Both the position numbers and the translations under genes were made by a program. DNA of 64,000 nucleotides from Charina bottae. Its lineage: Eukaryota > Chordata > Lepidosauria > Squamata > Charinaidae. Shown here one piece after another: positions 1 through 9,940 of this stretch (the stretch's first letter is position 1; each line of letters starts with the position of its first letter). Below the pieces are notes generated by a model. That model made no database searches. It was not told where the DNA came from and saw only the letters and a list, made by a program, of their open reading frames with translations. The stretch covers positions 67,719,963 through 67,783,962 of the forward strand of contig JALMGJ010000005.1 of assembly GCA_023362775.1 (NCBI GenBank). Direction: 5' to 3'.

Positions 1-1036
1 GTGAACACTGAACTACTTTCAGGAAACTGATATGCAGTGAGCAACTACTCATTATTTGGAGATATTTCTTGGTTTGGGCCTAGGCGAAGACTCTTCCTTA
101 GGGCCAAACTATTCCAGCCTCAGAAACTAAACTTTTTTTCTGCTGGATCTACTCATTTAGAGTTTTAGCAGCAGAAATATATGCTGATAGAAAAGATGCA
201 TAAATAATTCAATAAATAACATTTCCTACATACAATACATTGACTATATTTTTAATTCTAACTTGTTGGCAGGAATGGTGTTCCCTGCTACTTCATCTGT
301 TTTCCAGGAATGGGACAACTAAAAATAAAATTAAGAATAGCTCAGAACAGTAGATCCCAAATGAAGTCTTGGAAGATACATGCCTGTCCAGTCATATCTC
401 ATGGGCTTCCTGATTTGTTTCAATGTTTGTATTTTTAGAGTAGCTACAGCTTGGCTTTACAACTCTATTTGTGAGTCAGAGATATGATGATGTCATTCCT
501 GCAGCTGTGCATTTATTGTATAATAAACATATCTTGCAAAAATGGTTACTTAGGAAATTGGCTGTGTAGGGACAAAGAAAAGGATAATTGCGGCTGCTGT
601 TGTTGCTAAATCCACATTGCATGGACTCAGTGCACATTTTCTAAAATAGAATTCTGCCAAAAATAGTATATGTGGAATGAACACATGTTAAATTCCTCGA
701 AAAGATATTAAATTTTTTATTCTCTAGCCCAAGGGTGAGTAATTTGTGCCCCGGCATTGCTAGGAGCCCCCAAGTCCCCTTTTGGTGTGACTGGTGAAAA
801 CTGACAACACAGATGCATGCTATTTTGACATGGAAAAACCCTAAAATAGGCACATCATAGTTCAATAAGAAAATTGTCCCAAAATTCTCAGTCCTAGCCA
901 CTTACTGAATGGAGTATATTCCCTTTGCAGCACTAAACATTCCCTCCAAATATTGAGGCTCCAGCTAGCAAAAGATTGCTCAGTTTTTCTAGCCCAAAGA
1001 AACACAATAATGGATACAGTATTCCCTTGCATCAGT
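1..1036. other. AT-rich non-coding stretch, nothing recognised
   Basis: No repeat family, coding motif or RNA gene could be recognised. The longest open frame here (minus strand, 641-901) is in AT-rich sequence and shows no known domain. Confidence 0.5.
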
Positions 1037-1044
1037 TTCTAGAG

Positions 1045-1175
1045 CAGTGTTTCTCAACCTTGGCAATTTTAAGATATGTGGACTTCAACTCCCAGAATTC
1101 CCCAGCCAGCATGGCTGGCGAATTCTAGGAGTTGAAGTCTACATATCTTAAAGTTGCCAAGGTTGAGAAACACTG
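1045..1175. mobile_element. hAT-type miniature element, TIR CAGTGTTTCTCAACC
   Basis: This 131-bp near-palindrome has terminal inverted repeats beginning CAGTGTTTCTCAACC. It is flanked by a perfect 8-bp duplication TTCTAGAG (1037-1044 and 1176-1183). The length of the duplication and the CAG...CTG ends are typical of hAT transposons. It has no coding capacity, so it must have been moved in trans. Related copies lie at 4697, 23681, 27459 and 31188. Confidence 0.9.
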
Positions 1176-1439
1176 TTCTAGAGAGCTAATGTCATAAACA
1201 GAGTTTGTTGTTATCATTTAATAGTGACAATAAACCAATTAGCTATAAACTATCTTTGAAATGACTAGCATTTCTGTCCCACAACCCTACTCAAACCTGT
1301 TTAATCTACATTCAAATTGGGGCAGTTTTCACTGTTTGCAGTCATATTAAAAGTCAAAATCCTCTGAAAACAGCCATGTTTATATGTTTGTGAGTCTAGA
1401 GCAGGGGTGGGCAACGTCCGGCCCACGGGCCGTATAAGG

Positions 1440-2216
1440 CCCGCGAAATCATCTGGTATGGCCTGCCGCAGGCTTGTCAGGATCGCACCGCTCACACCGC
1501 TGCCGGACAATATGCTGGACTCCGAGCTGGAAGAGGAGCCAGTTGCCGGCAGCAGCAGGCTTGGCGCGAAAACGACAGAAGAACCGGAGGCGCTGATTGG
1601 AGGGGACCTGGAAGGAGTTACACCCCCGCCAATCAGTGCCTCTGAAGCCGAGCCAAGCAGCGCCGCTCCTGCCACCGCACCGGACCCTGCCGTGGTAGAT
1701 CCTGATCCAGACCCTGCCTGCCTGCTGGTTCCAGAATCGCATCCCGCCTCCAGACCCCAAGCCTTGCCTGCTGACTCGCGCCGCCCTGAAGAGGAGCTGC
1801 CTGCCATTGATGGGACTGCCACCGTGGTAAGCACGCATGCCCGATCTGCTCACCTTGCCACTCCGCTGCGTCCCATACCCGCTTCGCCAGGACCCACCGT
1901 GGACACTCCCGGGACCCGAGCCGACTGGGCTGCATATTGCGATGCCACGGCTGCCTTTCCTCTGCCTTGCCTGCCCGTCATGCCTACCCCAGCTGCTGAG
2001 GACTGTTCCATGCCCGCCATTCACCTGCCTGCTGCACCCGGGCTGCTAGTCGGGCGGTTGCCACCCACGGAGCCGGAGCCTTCCGAGCCTGGGCCTTCTG
2101 GAGGTTGGGATACCTTTTTCAGCCAGGAAAGAAGGAGCTTCCAGCCCTGCCTGCCCGCGGCCCGTCTGCCTGTATGGTGTGACATCCTACAAATGGCGAC
2201 TACAAAGAAAAGTTGA
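1440..2216 (+). other. GC-rich proline-rich open segment inside the hAT transposon
   Basis: The segment is stop-poor in several frames. The longest plus-strand frame (1407-2216, opening on a GTG inside the terminal repeat) encodes a Pro/Ala/Glu-rich sequence with no recognised domain, and overlapping frames run on the minus strand. Its GC content is clearly above that of the transposase and the flanks. It may be a 5' leader of the transposon, a sequence captured by it, or a later insertion; I found no target duplication around it. Open frames on both strands are expected from GC-rich, stop-poor DNA, so I do not call a gene. Confidence 0.45.
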
Positions 2217-2284
2217 TGCAGAGTGTCGATCTTTCCAAGAGAAATGGGTAAATGATAAAAAATTTTTAAATGGTAAATTTTTAA

Positions 2285-3976
2285 ATGGTAAATTTTTTTG
2301 TTGAAGTCGAAGGCAAACCTGTGTGCCTAGTTGGTGGCGATGCGTTAGCAGTAATGAAAAAAGCCAATCTGGAGCGTCATTACAGCTCAAAACATGCTAA
2401 ACTCAATGAATTGGGAGGCCAAATGCGTCTGGATGAAATCAGTGCTCTTCAGCGGAGTTTGGAATCACAAGCCGCTTTCACTAGGCCTCATTGTAACAGA
2501 AACAGCGTTATTCAGACGAGTTATGTAGTGAGCGAGCTCATCGCAAAGAGGCTGAGGCCTCGTGTAGAGGGAGAGTCTGTGAAAGAGTGCATGGTGGCTG
2601 CTGCGGAGTTGTTAGCACCAGACAAAGTCTCATATCGGATTACTGACTTAGCACAAGATATTGAAAAAACACTGAGGGATTCTGCAGGTGATTTCCAATT
2701 TTTCTCTCTGGCTTGTGACGAGACAACGGACATAACAAATACTGCCCAACTGGCCGTTTTCGTTCGTGGGATAACTGCAGAGTTTGACATGCGAGAGGAA
2801 CTGCTGTCACTGGAAGCCATGCATGGCACTACAAGAGGTGAGGACTTGTTTGAGAGACTTGTTTTATCAATGAAAAAAGTTGAGCTAACATTTGAAAAGT
2901 TAAGTGGCCTTATTACAGATGGAGCTCCAGCCATGGTTGGCTCGCAAAAAGGGTTAGTTGCATTTGTCAAGAAAGAACTGAATCGTCTCAGTCTTGATCC
3001 AAGTGATTTAATTATATGCCACTGCATCATACACCAAGAAAGTCTCTGTGCACAGTCGTTGCGGCTCAACAATGTGATGTCAACAGTAGTGTCATGCATA
3101 AATTTTGTCAAAAGCAGAGGGCTTAACAGCCGCCAGTTTAAGGAGTTACTGAATGATATTCACTCTGAGTACGGTGATCTTGTTTATCACTGTGAAGTGC
3201 GGTGGCTGAGTCGCGGGAACATGCTCATGAGGTTTTACGAACTGCGGGATGAAGTCAAACAGTTCATGGAGATGAAGGGAAAACCTGTCAGGGAACTCAA
3301 TGATAGCAAGTGGCTGTGTGATCTAGCATTCATGGTGGACATTACTAAGTAACTCTCAGAGCTGAACGTCAAGCTGCAGGGCCCCAACCAGTTTCTCAGG
3401 TCCCTGCTTTCAAACGTGAAAGCATTTGAAGCTAAATTAAGGTTGTGGAAAGTGCAACTCGAAAGGAATAACATGGTGCATTTCCCCACTCTGGAAGGAC
3501 AAAAGCCTTCCACGACACTTGAATATGCTGGTGAATGTGCGAAACTAATTGAGGCATTTAATAAAAGATTCAAGGACGTGAAAAGTAAACGAATGGAACT
3601 GAACATCTTTGCTACACCGTTCAATGTGGAACCAGTTGATGTGCCTGATAACCTTCAACACGAAATCATTCAGCTGCAAAGCAACGAGGAGCTGAAAGCT
3701 AGGTACAACAACCTCCCACTGCTTGAGTTCTATAAACGTTACATAAGCAGTGATGAATTTCCCACTTTGAGGAGACATGCATTGAAATATGCATCTGTGT
3801 TCGGGACAACTTACTGCTGCGAGCAGTTCTTTTCAAAACTTACCATCGCAAAGGGTCAACTGCGCTCCAGACTGACCGATGCAAACCTGGAACAGCAGTT
3901 GCGAGTAGCAACATCATCAATACCAGCTAACATCACACGCCTCACCAAAGAGAAGCCGTTCCAGCCATCACATTAG
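2285..3976 (+). pseudogene. hAT transposase pseudogene
   Basis: The enzyme would cut and paste the surrounding transposon in the nucleus. Two open blocks in the same frame (2285-3352, 355 codons; 3416-3976, 186 codons) are separated by one in-frame TAA at 3350-3352. The intervening codons 3353-3415 read on without another stop. Near the N-terminus is a BED-like zinc finger (C14, H32, H37) in which the expected second cysteine is glycine. Catalytic-core motifs follow: ACDETTD (D145), TDGAPAM (D212), CHCIIHQ and RWLSR. The second block has the C-terminal dimerisation region with YCCEQFFSKL, which carries the expected catalytic glutamate. The true 5' end is damaged: a frame break near 2210 and a repeated AAATGGTAAATTTTT (about 2265-2300) separate it from upstream codons. 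The style resembles Buster/Charlie-type transposases, as in domesticated ZBED or GTF2IRD2 proteins, but subfamily is an inference. Confidence 0.88.
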
Positions 3977-4135
3977 GGGTGAGTTAATTAAATGTTTGAC
4001 CAAATATAGCAGGCTAATTTTTAAGTTGATAATTTTGTGCGGCCCCTGAATGACGTTATAAGTATCCAAATGGCCCTTGGCAGAAAAAAGGTTACCCACC
4101 CTTGGTCTAGAGTCACAAAGAATGGTCAGAAATCA

Positions 4136-4258
4136 GAAGGACTGTGGTAGCACCTTTTCAGACGAACATTTATTAAAAGGCATATGCTTTCATGAATTAC
4201 GGTTCACTTTTAATCATATTTGTTAGTCTGAAAAGCTACTACCAGATGCCTTCTGATT
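4136..4258. repeat. Inverted-repeat fragment, old dispersed vertebrate repeat
   Basis: Two arms of about 28 bases (AGAAGG...TTTTCAGAC and GTCTGAAAAG...CCTTCT) face each other around a centre containing TTAAAAGGCATATGCTTTC. The centre motif recurs at 57110-57130. The sequence resembles a dispersed repeat found widely in amniotes, but I cannot name it securely. Confidence 0.5.
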
Positions 4259-4264
4259 TTTAGC

Positions 4265-4696
4265 TACCATAGAGAAACACGGTTCTCCTCCTAGAATGTC
4301 TACAAGGCCAGCTTGGCGGGCAACTGCCAAATACAGAAAAATGTCGGCTAATCAATGCTCACTTGTTTTATTCTCAAGATGTCCTGTCCTGTATCCTTGG
4401 TTTCACCAGGTCTGTGCTGAAAAGTTTCTACCCTTTCTTCACAGACAGGAATGAAAAGAAATGGCCAGTCTTCTCTGTCCTTGAGGGTCCTTGTGTTTCT
4501 GTGCATGCATTTCTGAACATCTGACTCCTTTTGCAATAAAATCCCAGGCACAGTTTGAGGGGAAGTAGACTGTTAGCAAATACAAAGAAATGCACTGAAA
4601 ACGTTAACATCTTTCCATTTGCAGGAGCAGCACACTTCCATTAACTTCTGCACCAGCAACCCCATAGTTGGATACCCTTCCCCAATCATTCCAGAA
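4265..4696. other. Non-coding, nothing recognised
   Basis: No repeat signature or convincing coding frame was seen. Open frames here are short, overlapping and on the minus strand. Confidence 0.45.
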
Positions 4697-4764
4697 CAGT
4701 GTTCCTCAACTTTGGCAACTTTAAGATGTGTGGACTTCAACTCCCAGAATTCCCCAGCCAACAT
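4697..4764. mobile_element. Half of a hAT miniature element (CAGTGTTYCTCAAC family)
   Basis: The left end (CAGTGTTCCTCAACTTTGG) and the following arm match the element at 1045-1175. The sequence stops at the central CCAACATG, so the right half is missing and no target duplication can be read. Confidence 0.75.
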
Positions 4765-6614
4765 GTTTAATCAGGCTTAATCAGTTAAAAACACAAAATA
4801 AACACACTTCACACGTTAATGTAAAGTTACATAAAAAAAGAGTTTACAATTTTATTGTAACTCACAGTTCCTTAGTAGAAATGGTCCATCTGTGCGAGCA
4901 ATTGGTTCTGACGTGACCCACATGGTTCTATAATGTGGCCCACCTGGATGGAAGTATGAGCAACTTGGTAGGAGATTCGAGCAGAAAGAGAAAGAGAAGG
5001 GAACAGGAAACAGGAAACCGGGATTCAGCCCCTCCCACACAAAGCAAGTAAGATTAGGTTACAGCAGAGGCTGCCTGGTTCAACGTGCTTGGTTGAAACC
5101 CGATCACTAACATCACCCTCTGATTTGTTCCAACCATATAGGTGGCATTTAAAGTATTGACTTCCTGTCTTCAGGGTAATTCATGAAATAGCTAGTATTT
5201 GCCTACCAACTGCAAATACTTGATCATTTTAGCTGCGACTGCTACTATTATTGTTATTATTATTATTATTCAAAGTCCTCTGTGCTAGGTTAAAAACATC
5301 GAATTCAAAACAATCACAATAAAGACAGCACATAATAAAAACAAGGACCATTAGCAAATGTTTAAATGCGGGGTTTGTGCTGTGTTTTTTAAACTGCAAT
5401 GAAGATTTGTGCTATGTTTAAAAATAGAGCTGTTTTCTTTATGTACTATAATGTTTTGTCCTTTTCCCCCTCTTTTCCTTTTCCTTTATCTGTTTCTGTT
5501 TGTTTTTTCCTTTTTTGTGTCCTCTATTTCTGTGCATGAAAGCAATTTTTTTGAAAAAGCAGTAAAGGGCAAACATGCTGCAGCACATATAATGAAAATA
5601 AAGCTTTGAAGAATAAAAATATCTGGTACTCAAAAAGGCCTCAGTCAAAGTGTCAAGAAGACAGCGTTGGGTGAAGGGATTCCATAGATGCAGCATCACC
5701 ATGAAAGGAGCATCTCTCGTAGACACCTGCCTCTCCTTAGCTAGTGGGATCAGCTGAAGAAGGACCTCCAGTCATGACTTTAAGAGCCAGGTAAGAAGAT
5801 CCTGAAGGAGATGCCTTTCTGCTAACTTGGATCCAAGTTGATGAGAATTTTTAAAACAAGCTGTTTGAACTAGGCATATAAATACTGTAGACTGGCCATA
5901 AGAGAGGAAGGAAAAGGACTAAAATAATATGACATTTTTAAAGCAAGTTAACTCAAACCTTAAAAAAGGTTTTATGCAGTATGTCACTGGGGTGGGGCGT
6001 GAAGCCCTTCATGGTTCATCCCCACCCAACCCCTTTCTCCAGGATCCCCAAACCCCGAAGCCCCCCAGGGGTATCTCCCAGGGGCTGGCAGCAGTCTTTG
6101 TCTCCTTAGGTTAGCTACCCTCCTTGTTATGAAATCAGATTTCTCCTTTACAAGGTTAAACAGGAAAGCCTTTTCCTTTGAAGGTTTACTCCTAGGTTTG
6201 ATTAATGTGGGCAAACTCAGTGACTGGGCCTTATTGGAATGTTTCTTAAGGCCTATTCCTTAATGAACAATTTCAACTGATTTTCTAGAATAAAGTCCCT
6301 AGAGACAATATTCTATTCATGTAACAGTGCAGAGCACAAAACAGATCCACACTAAAGAAAGATCCTGATTTGTAACATGCAAATGAGCCTATCACACCAT
6401 CTTTACATTGAGTCATAAGCTACATAACACTTAGATCCTATCCATCAGGAATAGGAGGCTGGCTAATTATGCATCATGAAACAAGAGAAAAGGTATGGGA
6501 AAAGGTAGGTACATTTGGATATGCAAATGTATATGTAGATATGATCTTTGAGAATCAATGGATAGAAATACAGTGCATCTTTAGCCTAGTGGGAAAGGTT
6601 GCAAGTAGATTCTT
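4765..6614. other. Non-coding, low-complexity patches only
   Basis: The stretch holds a short TTA/TAT run (about 5230-5270) and pyrimidine-rich DNA (5455-5520). No coding motif or named repeat was recognised. Confidence 0.4.
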
Positions 6615-6946
6615 TAACCATCACTGGACCCCACCATTATGGACAATTTTTGTCCAGTCTCCCACCTCCCCTTTTTAGGGAAGGTGGTTGAGAAAGTGGT
6701 GGCGCTGCAGTTCCAGAGGGTCTTGGATGAAACGGATTATATGCACCCTTTTCAGTTGGGGGTGGGTGGCACGGTTTTGTGCTGGTTCACCTCCTTCCTC
6801 CAGGGCCAGTCCCAATTGGTGTTGATAGGGAGCGAGAGATCCGGCCTGCGGCCCCTTCTTTGTGGGGTGCTGCAGGGTTCGGTACTCTCTCTGCTCCTTT
6901 TTAACATCTACATGAAACCACTGGGTGAAATCATCTGCCCTCTCTA
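6615..6946 (+). pseudogene. L2/CR1-like LINE reverse transcriptase fragment with internal deletion
   Basis: A 102-codon open stretch (6639-6947) carries RT segments typical of L2/CR1 LINEs: PFLGKVVEKVV, then LDETDYMHPFQLG, WFTSFLQGQSQ, CGVLQGSVLSLLLFNIYMKP. The block that should lie between PFQLG and the WFTSFLQG segment is missing, including the first catalytic aspartate region. Both the 5' and 3' parts of the LINE are absent. It is therefore a dead fragment with an in-frame internal deletion. The order and spacing of the remaining motifs make the LINE assignment firm; the exact clade is inferred. Confidence 0.8.
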
Positions 6947-6949
6947 AAA

Positions 6950-7750
6950 AGCCATCTCCTCCTAACACAGAGAAGAAAAATCTGTTTCTAAGAAACAAAC
7001 AGAAAAATCAGCTTTTTGTTATTCTTCTTTTCTGCATCTCTTTGTGTTGTCTTATTCACTTTATGGATCAGAGAAAGCTTATACATATAAAAAGTTTATC
7101 CTGATTTTTTTTAAAAAAAATGGCAACCAAGTCATTTTTTAAAAAGAATCTGTTCCTCAGATTATCAGGACTTGCTCCTCTGAAGTCCAGCAAGCGCATG
7201 CAGGAAAGAATGTGAACAATTCTGTCTCACACATTTTTTGGGTCTTATCCCAGCACTTGAAGTTTCTGCTCTGAAAACTGTGCATGGTTGAGTTGACTTC
7301 TGGAAGGAAGTGACTAAGCACATTTTTGTCCAAGTGCATTGTCTAGCTTAGAGGGGAAAAAATCCCACTGTTTGCCAAATTATACTGCCAAAAATAGCGT
7401 GCAGACTGACATGGAAGAAACTGCTGCACCTTGGAATTAATTTTCTACTGATTCAGGAGGTCTAGACTTCAAAAAGATATAAAGAGTCTATTACTTAACA
7501 GGCAACAAATTACAGGCATTTCTAATTATTATCTTAGAGAAGGAAAACAAGGTTGAGGTGGCCACAGGGGAATTCAACAGGTATAGCCATGTCCAGTCAA
7601 TTAGATGCCCAGAATCCCTTATTCCTTTTCTGGTTTCATGAGATACTCAGTACTATTTTTCTCTCTCTATCTTACCTATGGCACCCTCACCACCCTCTGC
7701 TATTATTTTAAAATCATTAAGAGATTTACATCCACCCTAAAGTATAAATA
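6950..7750. other. Non-coding, nothing recognised
   Basis: AT-rich sequence with A/T homopolymer runs around 7107-7145. No repeat family or gene was recognised. Confidence 0.4.
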
Positions 7751-7754
7751 CAAT

Positions 7755-8014
7755 TTTATTTTATGTTATTTTTATTTTATTTTTGTGTGGGCGCCTTCAA
7801 GTCAGTCTTGACAGCTGGCGACTGTCTGGACTAGTCCCTGCAGTTTTCATGGCAAGGTTTCAGAAGTGGTTTGCCCTTGCCTGCTTCCTAGGGCTGAGAG
7901 AGGGACTGGCCCAAGGTCACCCAGCTGGCTTCGTGCCTCAGGCGGGACTGGAACCCAACATCTCCCAGTTTCTAGCCTGCTGCCTTCACCACTACACCAG
8001 ACTGGCTCTCTAGT
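7755..8014 (-). mobile_element. tRNA-derived SINE, second type, single-unit copy
   Basis: Read on the minus strand, a tRNA-like head (about 8013-7955) precedes a body with GGCCTTGGGCCAG-like sequence and a tail that includes AACTGCAGGGACTAGTCC and GACTTGAAGGCGC. The same architecture appears at 57414-57975 with a four-fold body, and in part at 28080-28430. I call this tail type A. The body unit occurs once here, making this copy the reference for the expanded ones. Exact family name not asserted. Confidence 0.8.
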
Positions 8015-8747
8015 AGCTAAAAAACATTTAAAAACAAATAGCAAACGTTATAAACAGAGCCAATAGTGCCAGGAGCTTTTGAATTGCAGAATGGTATGAT
8101 GCCAGTACATCGTCTAAGGTTTCTTGATTTTAAATCTTAATCCTAAAAGATTTAAATGTATGATCCTGCTCCATGCATGGAGGTTCATCATCAGGGGTTT
8201 TGCCCCAAGTTAAGGAAATGGGTTCAGATTGCGTGGCTTCCTTAATGAAAGCCCCACAGTTGTAGACTTCCTTTCCTGCTAATGTGCTTTATACAGACTT
8301 CTAAGAAAACTTTCAAACATACTTAATATGTTTGACTCCCTCATTCCCTATTCAGGTTATTCTTTTAATTTATATGTGTTTCCTTCCAATCCTGTTATAG
8401 CGTCTTGTAGGCTGCCTTTGAAAAGTGTGGAAGAAATGTACTGAATAAATAAGACAGATTGGTTAAATTATGCAAGTAGGTAGTGTTGGAATGTGAATGT
8501 GAATGTGAAAGCAGGAGACCTTGTTAGGGGATGTGCTCCTAAACATGGGCAGACTGCTAAAAGAATACCAAGTAATTAAGTAGCAGCAGGTCCCATTCAC
8601 AAAAGAAAAACTGCTCTTGATATAGTTATTTTGGATATAGACTATAGATTTAGCCCAGCTATCAATGAATGCTTACCTCCATTCATTATATTGGAGGTAA
8701 AAAATAGATTTATTAAGAAATATATAGGCTAGAAAACCCTCACCTCT
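8015..8747. other. Non-coding, nothing recognised
   Basis: No repeat or coding signature found apart from a short GAATGT direct repeat near 8490. Confidence 0.4.
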
Positions 8748-8755
8748 ATCTAAGG

Positions 8756-8980
8756 CAGGGTACCCAACCTTTTTGGCACCAGGGACCGGTCATGGAAGAC
8801 AATTTTTCCATGGACCAGGGGGTGGGGTTTGCAGGCGGGAGCCAATCGCGCGGACGGGGGGTTGGGGTTTGCAGGCGGGAGTCAATCGCGCGGACCGCCA
8901 CTGCTCACCTGCTGTGCAACCCACTTCTTAACAGGCTGCGGCCCACTAGTGGGCCGTGGCCCACAGGTTGGGGACCCCTG
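8756..8980. mobile_element. hAT-type non-autonomous element with CCAAT repeat module
   Basis: The 225-bp element begins CAGGGTACCCAACC and ends GGTTGGGGACCCCTG. It is flanked by a perfect 8-bp duplication ATCTAAGG (8748-8755, 8981-8988). Its interior holds two copies of a 40-bp repeat (anchor GTTTGCAGGCGGGAG at 8827 and 8867, followed by CCAATC or TCAATC). The same repeat lies inside elements at 37347, 53568 and 58792. There is no coding capacity. Confidence 0.9.
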
Positions 8981-9000
8981 ATCTAAGGTCCATCTTGAAC

Positions 9001-9020
9001 AGAGAGAGAGAGAGAGAGAG
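9001..9020. repeat. (AG)10 microsatellite
   Basis: Perfect dinucleotide run directly readable in the sequence. Confidence 0.98.
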
Positions 9021-9449
9021 TTCCTGAGTGTCTTAAACACAGATACTGTATTCATTTTACTAACAGGAGGTCTGGTGAGAGGCGGATACAGGGGGAAAGG
9101 GTACACAGAACCTGCCCCCCTTTGTATTATTTCTCACCATTTGCCCTAGTAGTCAAAAAAGGCGATGGGATCTCCACAAGGAGCTAGGTAGATAGATGCC
9201 ACGTTAATCCTTTTAATGAAGATTTTAATCATGTCTGCTGCTTCTTGGAGAATAATGTGCTGATTAACTTCCAGATTCCACACAAGCTGCTATTGGCAGG
9301 GATTGGGTCATTTACTGGTCTAGATTTATATTTCACTTTTCTGCTAGGCGCTCAAGCTGATGTACTCAAGTGCTTCCTGAACTTAATTGATCCGAAAATA
9401 TTGTTTTGTATTTGTTGGACTTTTCATAGAATGCTGTAACAATCTGGAT

Positions 9450-9940
9450 ATCAGATTTGTTGTCCTGACCTTGTAAGAAATGTGAGGGCTTCTTGACTCA
9501 CATGATGTGGTCATGTCCAGCCATGGCTCCCTTCTGGTTTCAAGTTACCACATAGTCCTGGGGGGGGGGGATGTTATACTCCCAAAATATGGAATATTTT
9601 ACATAGATGGAAATCAATGTATACTCCTGATGTGAAGGAATGGATTCAAGATATATATTATTAATTTTTGAAATGTCTTTGTATTCTAAAAAAGAGAAGA
9701 ATGGAGCAATATGTTTCTATACAGTAATGTATAGATTTTAAAATATTTAATACGTATAAAGATTAAATTAATTTTGTGCTAATATCATATAGATCTTATT
9801 TTTTTTCTTAGTACATTTTTCACTTTCTCCTTATGTTCACTTTATTTTAATCACTGTAACATATGGAGTTTCTTACTGTACTATCACTGATGTGTACCTT
9901 TTTGTTTATTATGCTTCACTAATAAATAAAACAAACAACC
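9450..9940 (+). mobile_element. Probable L1-like LINE 3' end
   Basis: A conceptual frame near 9500-9545 reads LTHMMWSCPAMAPFWF, which resembles the C-terminal cysteine/histidine region of L1 ORF2. It is followed by an AT-rich 3' part with many stops, and then an A-rich end with AATAAATAAAAC at 9920-9932. A G11 run (9560-9570) interrupts it. Strongly degraded; the assignment rests on one short motif plus the tail. Confidence 0.5.

Larger units (their letters stand above)
1402..4104 (+). mobile_element. hAT DNA transposon, nearly full length, inactive
   Basis: The 2703-bp element starts CAGGGGTGGGCAACGT and ends in the imperfect inverse (AGGTTACCCACCCTTG). It is flanked by a perfect 8-bp duplication GTCTAGAG (1394-1401 and 4105-4112). 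It carries a hAT transposase relic (2285-3976) preceded by a GC-rich 0.7-kb segment. The two termini also bound the 267-bp element at 37347-37613 in the opposite orientation, so that copy is a non-autonomous derivative of the same family. The ends and target duplication are intact but the transposase is not, so this copy is probably immobile by itself. Confidence 0.92.
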
